A DNA stretch of 64,000 nt from Bacteroidia bacterium (lineage in GTDB: Bacteria > Bacteroidota > Bacteroidia > Bacteroidales > Azobacteroidaceae). The number at the start of each line of letters is the position of its first letter. Position 1 is the first letter of the stretch. Positions 16,591-25,963 of the stretch are shown piece by piece. The notes beneath the pieces were generated by a model. That model worked only from the letters and a program-made list of their open reading frames with translations. It was not told where the DNA came from and ran no database searches. The stretch is from NCBI GenBank assembly GCA_025996865.1, contig BNTV01000002.1, forward strand, positions 30,114 to 94,113, in the 5' to 3' direction. The translations under genes were made by a program, and so were the position numbers.

Positions 16591-19500
16591 ATGACAAAGA
16601 GTAGGACACACAAGAAAATGATTATTCCCATCCCGTTAGGGATGGATAGCTCGGTAGAAAATAACGTCTATCCTCTATTCCGGCATGCCGTAGGTATGCA
16701 ATCCGTTGTCAATTTAGTTGCATCCCTACGGGATGCAGGTGTGTATGTGGTTAATCTATTTTCTACCGAACTACAATCCCTAACGGGATTAACAATAAAA
16801 AAAATAGTTCTATTCTGTGTTTTGATTGGATTTTGCTTGAGCGGCAATTCTCAGCAACTCAACCAACTGTGGGAAACCCCGCCCGAAGCCTCTCGCTCGT
16901 GGGTTCTCTGGTATTGGATGCAAGGCGCCGTTTCCAAAGAAGGCATTACCGCCGATTTGGAAGCGATGAAAGAAGTCGGTTTGGCAGGCGCTTATTTGAT
17001 GCCTATAAAAGGCGTTCCCGAAAAGCCGTTTATCACTCCGGTGGTGGAACAACTCAGCCCGCTGTGGTGGGAAATGGTGGATTTTGCTTTCAAGGAAGCC
17101 GACCGCCTCGGATTAAAAATCGGCTTTCATGTCTGTGATGGTTTTGCTTTAGCAGGCGGTCCTTGGATTACGCCCGAACTGTCCATGCAAAAAGTGGTTT
17201 GGAGCCAGGTGAATATTACCGGAGGAAAGAAAGTGACTGTTCAAATTCCTCAACCGGAAAGCTACAAGAACTATTACGAAGATATTGCCGTGTATGCGTA
17301 TCCCACGTTGCCGGGCGAAGGCATTGTGCTCGACACTTTGATGGCCGTAAGAGCAGACAAGCCGGGAGTGATTGCACAATTTGCTTTCGCTCAACCGTTT
17401 ACCTGCCGAACCGTACAGATTCAACCTGTCGATAATAATTTCCAATCCCAACGGTTGATACTCGAAGCAAGCGATGAAAATCCGCAGACAGCAAAGTCCC
17501 CTTCAGGGAAACAACGTTCGGCGTTAGCCAATTTAGGGGTTAAATTTAGAATTCAATTGGAACCGCCCCGGCATGGTTGGCAAAACGGCGATTTCCCGAT
17601 GACTCACACCATTCCGCCAACTACCGCCCGTTATTTCCGTTTCCTCTATAATCCGGAAGGAACACCTCCCGGCTCGGAAGACTTGGAAGCAGCCAAATGG
17701 AAACAATCGTTGAAAATCAAAGGCATCCGGCTATCCTCGGAAGTGCGCATCAATCAATACGAAGGCAAAAACGGCTCGGTTTGGCGCATCAGTCCGCCCA
17801 CCACTTCCGAACAAATCCCCGATGAATGGTGTGTGGACAAAACGAAATTGCTCAATATCACTCAATACCTCGACAAAAACGGAAATCTAAAATGGGATGC
17901 TCCCGCAGGCGAATGGACGATTTTGCGTATGGGACACACCTCAAGCGGTCACACCAATGCCACCGGAGGCAAAGGCTCCGGTTTGGAATGTGATAAATTC
18001 AATCCGGAGGCTATCCGTTTGCAATTCAATTCCTGGTTTGGTAAAGCCTGCGAAGTGGTAGGGGAGGATTTAGCATCGCGGGTATTGAAAATTTTCCATG
18101 TGGATAGCTGGGAATGTGGCAGTCAAAACTGGTCGCCTGTTTTCCGCGCCGAATTTCAAAAACGAAGAGGCTACGATATTTACGACTATTTGCCGGTAAT
18201 GGCGGGCATTCCCATCGAAAACGCCGCTACTTCCGAAAAAGTGTTATACGATGTGCGACTAACCATTTCGGAATTGTTAGTCGATGTATTTTATAAAATC
18301 TTGCAAGAAGAAGCGCACGCCAAAGGTTGTGAATTTAGTGCCGAAAGCGTTGCTCCGACGATGGTAAGCGACGGCATGATGCATCACAAATATACCGATA
18401 TTCCGATGGGCGAATTTTGGTTGCAAAGTCCTACCCACGACAAGACCAACGACGTTTTGGATGCCATTTCGGGAGCACATATTTACGGAAAAAATATCGT
18501 ACAGGCGGAAGCATTTACCCAATTGCGCACTATGTTTACCGAATATCCCGAAATGTTGAAAACCCTGCAAGACCGGCATTATGCGCTGGGTATCAATCGC
18601 TTGGCCTATCACGTGTATGTACTCAATCCTTGGTTGGACAGGAAACCCGGCATGACACTTGACGGCATCGGTTTGTTTTTCCAACGTGACCAAACGTGGT
18701 GGAAACAGGCGAAGGTATGGGTCGATTACGCTCAACGCTGTCAGGCTTTGTTGCAATTCGGGCATCCTGTAGTGGATTTGGCGATATTTACAGGCGATGA
18801 ATTACCACGCCGTGCCGTTCTCCCCGAACGCTTGGTGCCGCTTATTCCCGGTATTTTTGGCAAGGAAAAAGTGGAACAGGAAAACGTGCGTTTAGCCAAT
18901 GTAGGAAATCCAACGAAACAAATGCCGGCAGGCGTAACCTATTCTTCCAATACCACCAAAACGGAAGATTGGACGAATGCACTGCGCGGATATGCTTACG
19001 ACAGTTTCAATCCAGATGCCTTATTGCAGGCAAAAGTCGTTGACGGACAAATTGTTCTGCCTTCCGGAATGCAATATTCCGCCTTGCTTGTTCCGAAAAA
19101 CCATCCGATGCAATCGAATCCGGAATCCGCGTTGAAAGGCGCAAAAATTATACCCATCCCTTATACGGATGAAACTTTTGACCTATTGGGGATTGAACGC
19201 GATTTTATAGTTGTAGAAAAATCAGGAGAATATGCGAAAGAAATAGCTTATACGCACCGGAAAGACGAAAACACAGATATTTATTTTGTGTCCAATCAAA
19301 CGGAACAAATCAGGGAATTGTCTGTTTCTTTGCGCGTAAAAGGAAAAATTCCGGAACTCTGGAATCCGGTAACCGGAACAATCCGTTCCGCTCGAAAATG
19401 GGAAATGAAAAACAACCGGACTACCTTACCCTTGCGTTTGGATGCCGGTGAATCGGTATTTATTGTCTTGCAAAAACCGACCGGGCAAACCGTATCTAAC

Positions 19501-20091
19501 AAAGGCGAAAATTGGGAAACTTTTGAAACAATAATACTCCTTACCCCCCAGCCCCCTAAAGGGGGAGTAAAATCCCCTAAAGGGGATTTAGGGGCAGCCC
19601 CCTTGAGAGGGTTGGGGGTATCTCCTTGGAAAGTTCAATTTGATGCTTCGGCAAGGGGTCCCGAACAGCCGGTTGTTTTTGAAACACTCACCGCCTGGAA
19701 CGAACATGCCGACCCGCAGATTCGTTATTATTCGGGCACAGCCGTGTATTCCAATTCATTCGATTGGAACGAAAAAAATAGTAACCGGATTTGGCTTGAA
19801 TTGGAAAACATCTATAATCTGGCAAGTGTAAAAATCAACGGCATCAATTGCGGAACGATTTGGACGAAACCCTATCGCGTGGATATTTCCAAAACCTTGA
19901 AAAAAGGTCGCAACACCATTGAAATTGCAGTCACCAATACGTGGGCAAACCGGATAATGGGCGATGAGGATTTCAACGCAGAGCCGGACGAAAGCAAACG
20001 CATTTGGACAAATGCGCGCTATCGCTTGGCAGAAAAAGTGTTGGTTAAATCCGGCTTAGCCGGAAAAATAAGTATAGTAAAACTTAAATAA
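16591..20091 (+). CDS. Secreted GH106-like alpha-L-rhamnosidase with three in-frame repeat blocks
   Basis: The sequence WETPPEASRSWVLWYWMQG followed by GITADLEAMKEVGLAGAYL is typical of GH106 alpha-L-rhamnosidases. These enzymes remove L-rhamnose from rhamnogalacturonan. The ATG at 16591, 7 bases after the upstream stop, gives 1166 residues; an upstream in-frame ATG at 16513 lies inside the preceding gene. A palindrome element (residues 13-67) separates the start from the signal core KKIVLFCVLIGFCLSGNS. The first codon before KKI is ATA, where an ancestral ATG may have stood. Residues about 95-700 are the catalytic barrel region. The C terminus has a galactose-binding-like sandwich (TAVYSNSFDW, VKINGINCGTIWTKPYRVD). 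Repeats at 17493-17541 and 19541-19620 add PSGKQRSALANLG and a PPKGG/SPKGDLG segment without frame loss. Conserved catalytic glutamates were not individually verified. Confidence 0.82.
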   Translation: MTKSRTHKKMIIPIPLGMDSSVENNVYPLFRHAVGMQSVVNLVASLRDAGVYVVNLFSTELQSLTGLTIKKIVLFCVLIGFCLSGNSQQLNQLWETPPEASRSWVLWYWMQGAVSKEGITADLEAMKEVGLAGAYLMPIKGVPEKPFITPVVEQLSPLWWEMVDFAFKEADRLGLKIGFHVCDGFALAGGPWITPELSMQKVVWSQVNITGGKKVTVQIPQPESYKNYYEDIAVYAYPTLPGEGIVLDTLMAVRADKPGVIAQFAFAQPFTCRTVQIQPVDNNFQSQRLILEASDENPQTAKSPSGKQRSALANLGVKFRIQLEPPRHGWQNGDFPMTHTIPPTTARYFRFLYNPEGTPPGSEDLEAAKWKQSLKIKGIRLSSEVRINQYEGKNGSVWRISPPTTSEQIPDEWCVDKTKLLNITQYLDKNGNLKWDAPAGEWTILRMGHTSSGHTNATGGKGSGLECDKFNPEAIRLQFNSWFGKACEVVGEDLASRVLKIFHVDSWECGSQNWSPVFRAEFQKRRGYDIYDYLPVMAGIPIENAATSEKVLYDVRLTISELLVDVFYKILQEEAHAKGCEFSAESVAPTMVSDGMMHHKYTDIPMGEFWLQSPTHDKTNDVLDAISGAHIYGKNIVQAEAFTQLRTMFTEYPEMLKTLQDRHYALGINRLAYHVYVLNPWLDRKPGMTLDGIGLFFQRDQTWWKQAKVWVDYAQRCQALLQFGHPVVDLAIFTGDELPRRAVLPERLVPLIPGIFGKEKVEQENVRLANVGNPTKQMPAGVTYSSNTTKTEDWTNALRGYAYDSFNPDALLQAKVVDGQIVLPSGMQYSALLVPKNHPMQSNPESALKGAKIIPIPYTDETFDLLGIERDFIVVEKSGEYAKEIAYTHRKDENTDIYFVSNQTEQIRELSVSLRVKGKIPELWNPVTGTIRSARKWEMKNNRTTLPLRLDAGESVFIVLQKPTGQTVSNKGENWETFETIILLTPQPPKGGVKSPKGDLGAAPLRGLGVSPWKVQFDASARGPEQPVVFETLTAWNEHADPQIRYYSGTAVYSNSFDWNEKNSNRIWLELENIYNLASVKINGINCGTIWTKPYRVDISKTLKKGRNTIEIAVTNTWANRIMGDEDFNAEPDESKRIWTNARYRLAEKVLVKSGLAGKISIVKLK
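16628..16790. repeat. Different composite inverted-repeat element between start codon and signal peptide of GH106 gene
   Basis: The left arm holds CCATCCCGTTAGGGATGG (16628-16645) followed by AGCTCGGTAGAAAATA. The right arm is the near reverse complement, TATTTTCTACCGAACTA followed by AATCCCTAACGGGATT (16775-16790). In between are GCATGCCGTAGGTATGC and GCATCCCTACGGGATGC (16720-16736). The family differs in sequence from the 4535 and 9233 elements but has the same nested design and the same position in the gene. Confidence 0.88.
17493..17541. repeat. Degenerate TCCCCTTCAGGG / ATTTAGGGG repeat in the GH106 gene
   Basis: AAGTCCCCTTCAGGG and, after 18 bases, CCAATTTAGGGGTT resemble the two ends of the CCCCTAAAGGGG family. 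The middle appears to have diverged. It is translated in frame. Confidence 0.6.
19541..19620. repeat. CCCCCTAAAGGGGG repeat cluster in frame near the GH106 C terminus
   Basis: The cluster contains CCCCCTAAAGGGGG (19553-19566), TCCCCTAAAGGGGA (19573-19586) and CCCCCTTGAGAGGG followed by TTGGGGG. It is the densest example in the window. It is translated as TPQPPKGGVKSPKGDLG and following residues between catalytic and sandwich regions. Confidence 0.85.
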
Positions 20092-20103
20092 ATTATTAAT
20101 ATT

Positions 20104-21651
20104 ATGAAACATTTAAAAAAATCTATTGTTTGCTTATTGGTTTTTTGTGCCTGTTTTTCTGTGCAAGCGAAAACCTACAATTTACAGGAATTGGGCGCCG
20201 ATGTAACCGGAGTAAAAAACTGTTCGGGCTTAATCAATAAGACCATTGAAAAAGCGTCTTCCGAAGGCGGAGGAACGCTCTATTTCCCGGCGGGCAGATA
20301 CCTGACCGGCCCTATTTATATGAAAAGCAATATTACCTTGTATCTCGAATCGGGCGCTGTCGTTTCTTTTTCCGACCGTTTTGAAGATTATTTGCCGTTC
20401 ATGAAAGTGCGCTGGGAAGGTGTTTTTATGAACTCTTTCGCTCCGCTGATTAATGCGCAAAATGCTGAAAATATTACGATTACAGGGAGAGGTGTTTTGG
20501 AAGGTCAAGGTAAAAAATGGTGGGATATGCACCGGCAGATTGCCGGAGAAGTACGCAAAAACGGGAAAATCCTTTCGTTGTCTTCACTTCAACAACAATG
20601 GTTGGAAGCGAATAAAAATCTGACGGTAGATGAATATTATCAACCCACGATTGAACGGAGATTCTTTCGTCCGCCGTTTATTCAATTCCTCGAATGTGAG
20701 AATATAACTATTGAAGGTATTTCGATACAAAATTCCCCGTTTTGGACTATTAATCCGATCGGTTGCAATAATGTAACAGTACATGGGGTCACGATTCATA
20801 ATCCTGCCGAAGCGCCTAATACGGACGGCATAAATCCTTCATCTTGCAGTAATGTGCGTATTTCCGACTGTTTCATCCATGTGGGCGACGATTGTATTAC
20901 GATCAAGTCGGGACGCGATGCTGAAGCGCGGCGATATGGGAAACCGTGTGAAAATATCACGATTACGAATTGTGTCATGTTGTCCGGTCATGGAGGAGTA
21001 GTGATTGGCAGCGAAATGTCAGGCGGTATAAAAAAAATAACCATATCTAATTGCGTCTTTTACGGGACAGATGCCGGCATTCGCCTGAAATCCATGCGGG
21101 GACGCGGCGGAGTTGTGGAAGAAATCAGGGTCGATAATATCGTGATGAACGATATCCAAAAGGATGCCTTCATCTTCGACCTTTTTTACAGACCGATGCC
21201 GGCGGAAACAGCTTCGGAACGCACGCCCGTTTTCCGGAACATCCACATCAGTAATGTAACGGGAAACAATATCAAACGAATCGGCTACATTGCCGGATTG
21301 GAAGAAATGCCGGTAGAAAATATTTCATTTTCTAATATTGTCATGTCTGCACAAGAGGGTTTTAAGGCCGAGACTGCCAGAAATATCCGTTTCCACAATG
21401 TGGATTTCGCCGTTAAACAAGGCGCTTCCATCGCCGTTAAGGCTTGTAAAGATTTTATTCTGGACAATGTCAGGAGCAGCGCTCCTCTGGCTAATCAGGC
21501 AATAATTGAGTTAAATCAGGTAGATAATATATTGATAAATAATTGTTTTCAACTGGTTCCGGCCGATGTTTTTTGCAAAACGAAAGACAGTAACGTAATC
21601 TGGGGTAACAATTTCCTGAAAAATGTAAAAACTGAAATAAGAAAAGATTAA
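20104..21651 (+). CDS. Secreted GH28 polygalacturonase
   Basis: GH28 enzymes hydrolyse alpha-1,4-galacturonosyl links of homogalacturonan or rhamnogalacturonan. This 515-residue member has a signal peptide (MKHLKKSIVCLLVFCACFSVQA) and a long right-handed parallel beta-helix with repeating NITI/NVTV rungs. The catalytic signature is complete: NTDG with D241, GDDC with D262 and D263, GHGG with H296, and the binding RLKSMRGRGG near residue 330. Length fits the bacterial family. It starts 12 bases after the GH106 stop and is followed 11 bases later by the next gene, so it is in the same operon. Endo, exo or rhamnogalacturonan specificity cannot be read from sequence. This is among the firmest calls in the window. 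Confidence 0.93.
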   Translation: MKHLKKSIVCLLVFCACFSVQAKTYNLQELGADVTGVKNCSGLINKTIEKASSEGGGTLYFPAGRYLTGPIYMKSNITLYLESGAVVSFSDRFEDYLPFMKVRWEGVFMNSFAPLINAQNAENITITGRGVLEGQGKKWWDMHRQIAGEVRKNGKILSLSSLQQQWLEANKNLTVDEYYQPTIERRFFRPPFIQFLECENITIEGISIQNSPFWTINPIGCNNVTVHGVTIHNPAEAPNTDGINPSSCSNVRISDCFIHVGDDCITIKSGRDAEARRYGKPCENITITNCVMLSGHGGVVIGSEMSGGIKKITISNCVFYGTDAGIRLKSMRGRGGVVEEIRVDNIVMNDIQKDAFIFDLFYRPMPAETASERTPVFRNIHISNVTGNNIKRIGYIAGLEEMPVENISFSNIVMSAQEGFKAETARNIRFHNVDFAVKQGASIAVKACKDFILDNVRSSAPLANQAIIELNQVDNILINNCFQLVPADVFCKTKDSNVIWGNNFLKNVKTEIRKD

Positions 21652-21662
21652 ACATAAAAAGA

Positions 21663-23915
21663 ATGAAAAAAACAGTTTTTTTCCTGTTCTTGATACTATT
21701 TCCATTGCTTGTTTCGGGACAAAAAACTCCGGATTACAACTTGGTATGGGACACGCCAAGCGCTAATTCCGGCGAAAGCATGCCTTGTGGCGGCGGCGAC
21801 ATCGGCTTGAATGTGTGGGTGGAAAACGGCGATATTCTGTTTTACATGGCGCGAAGCGGTAGTTTCGACGAAAATAATTCTTTGCTCAAACAGGGAAGAA
21901 TCCGTATTAAACTTTCGCCTAATCCTTTTGAAGGTGAAACTTTCCGGCAGGAATTGAATTTGGAAGAGGGATGCGTGTTGATAACCGGAAAAAATAAGGC
22001 CATAACTTCCGACATACGTATTTGGGTGGATGTTTTTCATCCGGTCATTCACGTGGAAGTTACCAACAATCAAAACCTGTCGGCAAGCATTTCATACGAA
22101 AACTGGCGATACCAAGACCGCCTTTTGCGAAAAGGCGAAAGTGACCAAAATTCCTATAAATGGGCGCCACCCAAGGAATTAGTAACCAAAAAAGACGAGG
22201 TCGCTTACGACGGAAATCAAATTCTTTTTTACCACCGCAACACCGGCGAAACAGTTTTTGATGCGACTGTCAAACAGCAAGGTTTGGATAGTGTTAAAGC
22301 CTTATTATTCAATCCGTTGAAGAACTTGACCTTTGGCGGAATCGTCGAAGCAAAAGGTTTTCAACCGGCAGGAATAAGTAACGGAGAATATAATCATACG
22401 GACTATAAGGCATGGAAATTGCAAAGTGAAAAACCGCTGAAACAGTGGGAATTAACAATCAAACTACATACTGCCCAAACAAAAGACCTTGCAGAGTGGC
22501 TACAGGCCGCAAAAGCAAACCTTAGTAGCAACAAAAAGAAAAATATTGCTTGGTGGAAAAATTTTCAGAACCGGAGTTTTATTCACATTCAATCGAAGGA
22601 CGGCACAGATACCGGATTTGAACTCAGCCGCAATTATCAATTGTTCAGGTACATGCTGGCTTGCAACGCATCCGGCGATTATCCAACGCGGTTCAACGGC
22701 GGATTATTTACTTATGACCCGGCTTTTGTTGATTCTATCCGCGATTTTACGCCTGATTACCGGCGATGGACAGGCGGAACATTTACGGCTCAAAACCAAC
22801 GTTTAGTCTATTTCCCAATGTTGAAAAACGGCGATTTTGACCTGATGACACCGCAATTTGAGTTTTACAAACGCATTTTACAAACGGCAGAAATTCGCAG
22901 TAAAGTCTATTGGGGACACGAGGGCGCTTGTTTCACCGAACAAATTGAAAATTTCGGTTTGCCCAATCCCAGCGAATACACCTGGAAGCGACCGGAAAAA
23001 TTTGATAAAGGATTGGAATACAATGCATGGCTCGAATATCAATGGGATACTGCACTCGAATTTTGTTTTCTGATATTGGAAAAAGAACGCTACACAGGTG
23101 CGGATATTTCCGAATATATTCCCTTGATAGAAAGCAGTTTGCGTTTCTTCGACGAACATTATCAATACCTTGCCAAACAACGCGGCATCAAGGCATTGGA
23201 CGGCAACGGGAAACTCGTGCTTTTCCCCGGTTCCAGTTGCGAAACTTACAAAATGGCGTATAATTCGACTTCGACGATTGCCGCTTTGCAAACCGTTGCT
23301 ATCCGTTTGCTCGAACTGCCGGCGCAGTATTTGGATGCAGAAAAACGAACGTATTACGAACAATTTTTAAACCGCTTGCCGGAAATTCACACACGAGAAA
23401 TCGACGGACACACCACCATCGCTCCGGCTTGGCAATGGGAACGCATCAACAATACGGAAAGTCCGCAACTCTATCCGGTATTTCCTTGGGGAATCTACGG
23501 AATAGGAAAACCGGACTTGGAAACGGCTATCAATACCTACCGCTACGACCCGGATGTCATCAAATTTCGCGATTATGCCGGTTGGAAACAGGATGCAATC
23601 TGGGCAGCGCGTTTGGGATTAACAGAAGAAGCCAAAGAATTGATGGTAAAGAAACTGCAAAACTCGAGAAGAAAATTTCCTGCTTTTTGGGGACCGGGAT
23701 TTGATTGGACGCCCGACCACAATTGGGGTGGGAGTGGGATGATTGCTTTGCAGGAAATGTTGTTGCAAACCAACGGCGAAGAATTGTTGCCGTTGCCTGC
23801 CTTTCCAAAAAATTGGGATGTGCATTTCAAATTACATGCACCATACAATAAAGTTATTGAGTGTAAATACATTAATGGAGAAATAAAAGAATTAAAAATC
23901 AACAATAAAAAATAA
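21663..23915 (+). CDS. Secreted DUF5703-like six-hairpin glycosidase
   Basis: The protein has 750 residues and a signal peptide (MKKTVFFLFLILFPLLVSGQ). The N-terminal beta-sandwich opens with YNLVWDTPSANSGESMPCGGGDIGLNVWVENGDI, which matches what I recall of the DUF5703 N-terminal domain, related in layout to GH65 and GH95 enzymes. Residues about 310-660 are helical with aromatic and acidic clusters (WGHEGACFTEQIENFG, WKQDAIWAARLGL) as in (alpha/alpha)6 barrels. A C-terminal sandwich follows. I infer an exo-acting glycosidase of the periplasm or surface, possibly on an alpha-linked deoxyhexose. No catalytic pair could be fixed. It is separated by 11 bases from each neighbour and clearly belongs to the operon. 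Confidence 0.65.
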   Translation: MKKTVFFLFLILFPLLVSGQKTPDYNLVWDTPSANSGESMPCGGGDIGLNVWVENGDILFYMARSGSFDENNSLLKQGRIRIKLSPNPFEGETFRQELNLEEGCVLITGKNKAITSDIRIWVDVFHPVIHVEVTNNQNLSASISYENWRYQDRLLRKGESDQNSYKWAPPKELVTKKDEVAYDGNQILFYHRNTGETVFDATVKQQGLDSVKALLFNPLKNLTFGGIVEAKGFQPAGISNGEYNHTDYKAWKLQSEKPLKQWELTIKLHTAQTKDLAEWLQAAKANLSSNKKKNIAWWKNFQNRSFIHIQSKDGTDTGFELSRNYQLFRYMLACNASGDYPTRFNGGLFTYDPAFVDSIRDFTPDYRRWTGGTFTAQNQRLVYFPMLKNGDFDLMTPQFEFYKRILQTAEIRSKVYWGHEGACFTEQIENFGLPNPSEYTWKRPEKFDKGLEYNAWLEYQWDTALEFCFLILEKERYTGADISEYIPLIESSLRFFDEHYQYLAKQRGIKALDGNGKLVLFPGSSCETYKMAYNSTSTIAALQTVAIRLLELPAQYLDAEKRTYYEQFLNRLPEIHTREIDGHTTIAPAWQWERINNTESPQLYPVFPWGIYGIGKPDLETAINTYRYDPDVIKFRDYAGWKQDAIWAARLGLTEEAKELMVKKLQNSRRKFPAFWGPGFDWTPDHNWGGSGMIALQEMLLQTNGEELLPLPAFPKNWDVHFKLHAPYNKVIECKYINGEIKELKINNKK

Positions 23916-23926
23916 AATATTACTTT

Positions 23927-24859
23927 ATGGAATATCGCGAATTGGGAAATACCGGAATGAAGGTATCCAACTTGAGTTTCGGGGCATCATCGTTAGGGGG
24001 CGTTTTTCATTCATTGAATGAAGGAAAGGGAATCGAAGTCGTTTATACGGCTATCGAAAGCGGGATTAATTTCATTGATGTCTCGCCCTACTATGGTCAT
24101 CTGAAAGCAGAAATTGTTTTGGGTAAAGCCTTGAAAAACATTGACCGCAACAAGTATTATCTTTCTACCAAAGTCGGAAGGTATGGCTACGACGGGAAAA
24201 ACTTTTGGGACTATTCAGCCAAAAGAGCCACCGAAAGCGTCTTTGAAAGCATGGAAAGGCTAAATGTCGATTATGTGGATTTGATTAACATTCACGACAT
24301 TGAATTTGCCGACCTTGAAGCGCTTTGCAAAGAAACCTTGCCTGCATTGGTCGAACTGCGTGGGCAAGGAATAGTTAAACATGTGGGAATCACAAATTTA
24401 ACCTTACAACATTTCAAATACATCATCAACCATGTACCGGGCGGAACAGTCGAATGTATCCTGTCTTTCTGCCATTACTGCTTGAACGATGATGCTTTGA
24501 CGGATTATCTGGACTATTTTGAAGGCAAAGGCATCGGCGTAATCAATGCGTCGCCGTTCTCGATGGGACTGCTGACCGAACGGGGTGCACCCGATTGGCA
24601 TCCGGCTCCTAAACCACTGCAAGATTTATGCAAAAAAGCAGCGATTTATTGCAAAGATAAAGAAAAATCCATCGAGCAATTGGCGATTCAATATGCAGTA
24701 AGCAATCCCCGAATAGCCACCACTTTATTCAGTACCACCCGCTCCGCCTGCGTGTTGCAAAATATGCAATGGATAGAAGAACCGTTGGACAAAGAATTAT
24801 TGCAAGAAGTGCAGCACATACTGGAACCCCGATTCAGGGATACGTGGTTAAACAATTAA
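23927..24859 (+). CDS. Aldo/keto reductase, sugar 1-dehydrogenase type
   Basis: This 310-residue aldo/keto reductase is cytosolic and NAD(P)-dependent. MEYRELGNTGMKVSNLSFGASSLGG is the usual N terminus. The catalytic tetrad is visible as D in FIDVSPYYG, Y in the same motif, K in LSTKVGR and H in INIHDIE. The opening resembles L-galactose / L-fucose 1-dehydrogenases (D-threo-aldose dehydrogenase group) more than xylose reductases. Together with the zinc dehydrogenase and the amidohydrolase after it, it could oxidise a deoxy- or L-sugar released by the upstream enzymes to a lactone. This is inference from gene order. It starts 11 bases after the preceding stop and is the first cytosolic catabolic gene of the run. 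Confidence 0.82.
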   Translation: MEYRELGNTGMKVSNLSFGASSLGGVFHSLNEGKGIEVVYTAIESGINFIDVSPYYGHLKAEIVLGKALKNIDRNKYYLSTKVGRYGYDGKNFWDYSAKRATESVFESMERLNVDYVDLINIHDIEFADLEALCKETLPALVELRGQGIVKHVGITNLTLQHFKYIINHVPGGTVECILSFCHYCLNDDALTDYLDYFEGKGIGVINASPFSMGLLTERGAPDWHPAPKPLQDLCKKAAIYCKDKEKSIEQLAIQYAVSNPRIATTLFSTTRSACVLQNMQWIEEPLDKELLQEVQHILEPRFRDTWLNN

Positions 24860-24863
24860 TAAA

Positions 24864-24933
24864 TACCCCCAACCCCCTAAAGGGGGCTTTGGGCGCACAC
24901 TCTAAAAGCCCCCTTTAGGGGGTTGGGGGGTAC
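24864..24933. repeat. Intergenic CCCCCTAAAGGGGG inverted pair
   Basis: TACCCCCAACCCCCTAAAGG and its near reverse complement ending GGGTTGGGGGGTA enclose a short spacer. This is the same family as the in-frame copies at 4750, 7900 and 19541, here between genes. A long G/C-rich hairpin at this spot could also reduce read-through into the next gene. Confidence 0.85.
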
Positions 24934-24946
24934 AAAAACAAAGAAT

Positions 24947-25963
24947 ATGAAAGCACTAACAATACTTGGCGAAAAAAAAGTAGCGATTGTCGAACGAGAG
25001 AAACCACAACCCAAAGCGGGTGAAATTCTGCTAAAAATCAAATACGTGGGATTTTGCGGCTCGGATTTAAATACATTTCTCGGCAAAAATCCGATGGTCA
25101 AACTGCCGGTTATTCCCGGACACGAAATCGGTGCGGAAATAGTTGCCGTAACTGAGAGTGTTCCCGAAAGTTTCAAACCCGGAATACACTGTACCGTAAA
25201 TCCTTACACCAATTGCGGATACTGTCCGTCTTGTCGCAACGGGCGACCCAATGCCTGCCAATTCAATCAAACGCTGGGTGTGCAACGCGATGGCGCCATG
25301 TGCGAATACATCGCTGTTCCTTGGCAAAAAGTTTTAGTGAACGATGAAATCAGTACCCGTGATTTTGCTTTGGTGGAGCCTATGAGTGTCGGGTTTCATG
25401 CCGTATCAAGAGGGGCAGTCAACGATTTGGATACCGTGATGGTCATCGGTTGCGGCATGATTGGCATCGGAGCCATTGCTCGCGCCGTTTTGCGCGGAGC
25501 GGAAGTGATAGCGGTGGACATGGATGACGAAAAATTAGAGTTGGCAAAACGTTTGGGAGCGAAATACACCATCAATTCCAAAACGGAAGATGTGCATCAG
25601 CGGTTGGCGGAAATCACGAACGGCACCGGTCCCGATGTAGTTATCGAAGCAGTCGGCGCACCGGCAACTTATCAAATGGCAATCAACGAAGTGGCTTTCA
25701 CCGGTCGTGTGGTTTGTATCGGCTATGCTAAAACAGACATTGCCTTTGAAACCAAATATTTCGTGATGAAAGAAATGGATATTCGCGGCTCACGCAATGC
25801 GATGCCCGAAGATTTTCGTGCCGTGATGAAATATATGAAACAGACTGATTTGAATGTGGAAACGTTTATCAGCGGTATTTATCCGCCGGAACAGGCATTG
25901 GAAGCCTTGACAAAATGGGCGGAAAATCCGGGAAAAGTATTCAGAATTTTAATCTCATTCTAA
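24947..25963 (+). CDS. Zinc-dependent alcohol/polyol dehydrogenase (MDR family)
   Basis: The protein has 338 residues from the ATG at 24947; an in-frame TTG at 24923 lies inside the palindrome and is unlikely. GFCGSDLNTFLG and GHEIGAEI supply the catalytic zinc site (Cys, His-Glu). CGYCPSCRNGRPNAC is the four-cysteine structural zinc lobe. GCGMIGIGAIA is the Rossmann dinucleotide loop, with D in VDMDDEKLE suggesting NAD preference. The family includes sorbitol, L-idonate and L-galactonate dehydrogenases. In this operon it may oxidise a sugar acid or polyol, which is inferred. The stop TAA shares a base with the next ATG at 25963. Confidence 0.88.
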   Translation: MKALTILGEKKVAIVEREKPQPKAGEILLKIKYVGFCGSDLNTFLGKNPMVKLPVIPGHEIGAEIVAVTESVPESFKPGIHCTVNPYTNCGYCPSCRNGRPNACQFNQTLGVQRDGAMCEYIAVPWQKVLVNDEISTRDFALVEPMSVGFHAVSRGAVNDLDTVMVIGCGMIGIGAIARAVLRGAEVIAVDMDDEKLELAKRLGAKYTINSKTEDVHQRLAEITNGTGPDVVIEAVGAPATYQMAINEVAFTGRVVCIGYAKTDIAFETKYFVMKEMDIRGSRNAMPEDFRAVMKYMKQTDLNVETFISGIYPPEQALEALTKWAENPGKVFRILISF

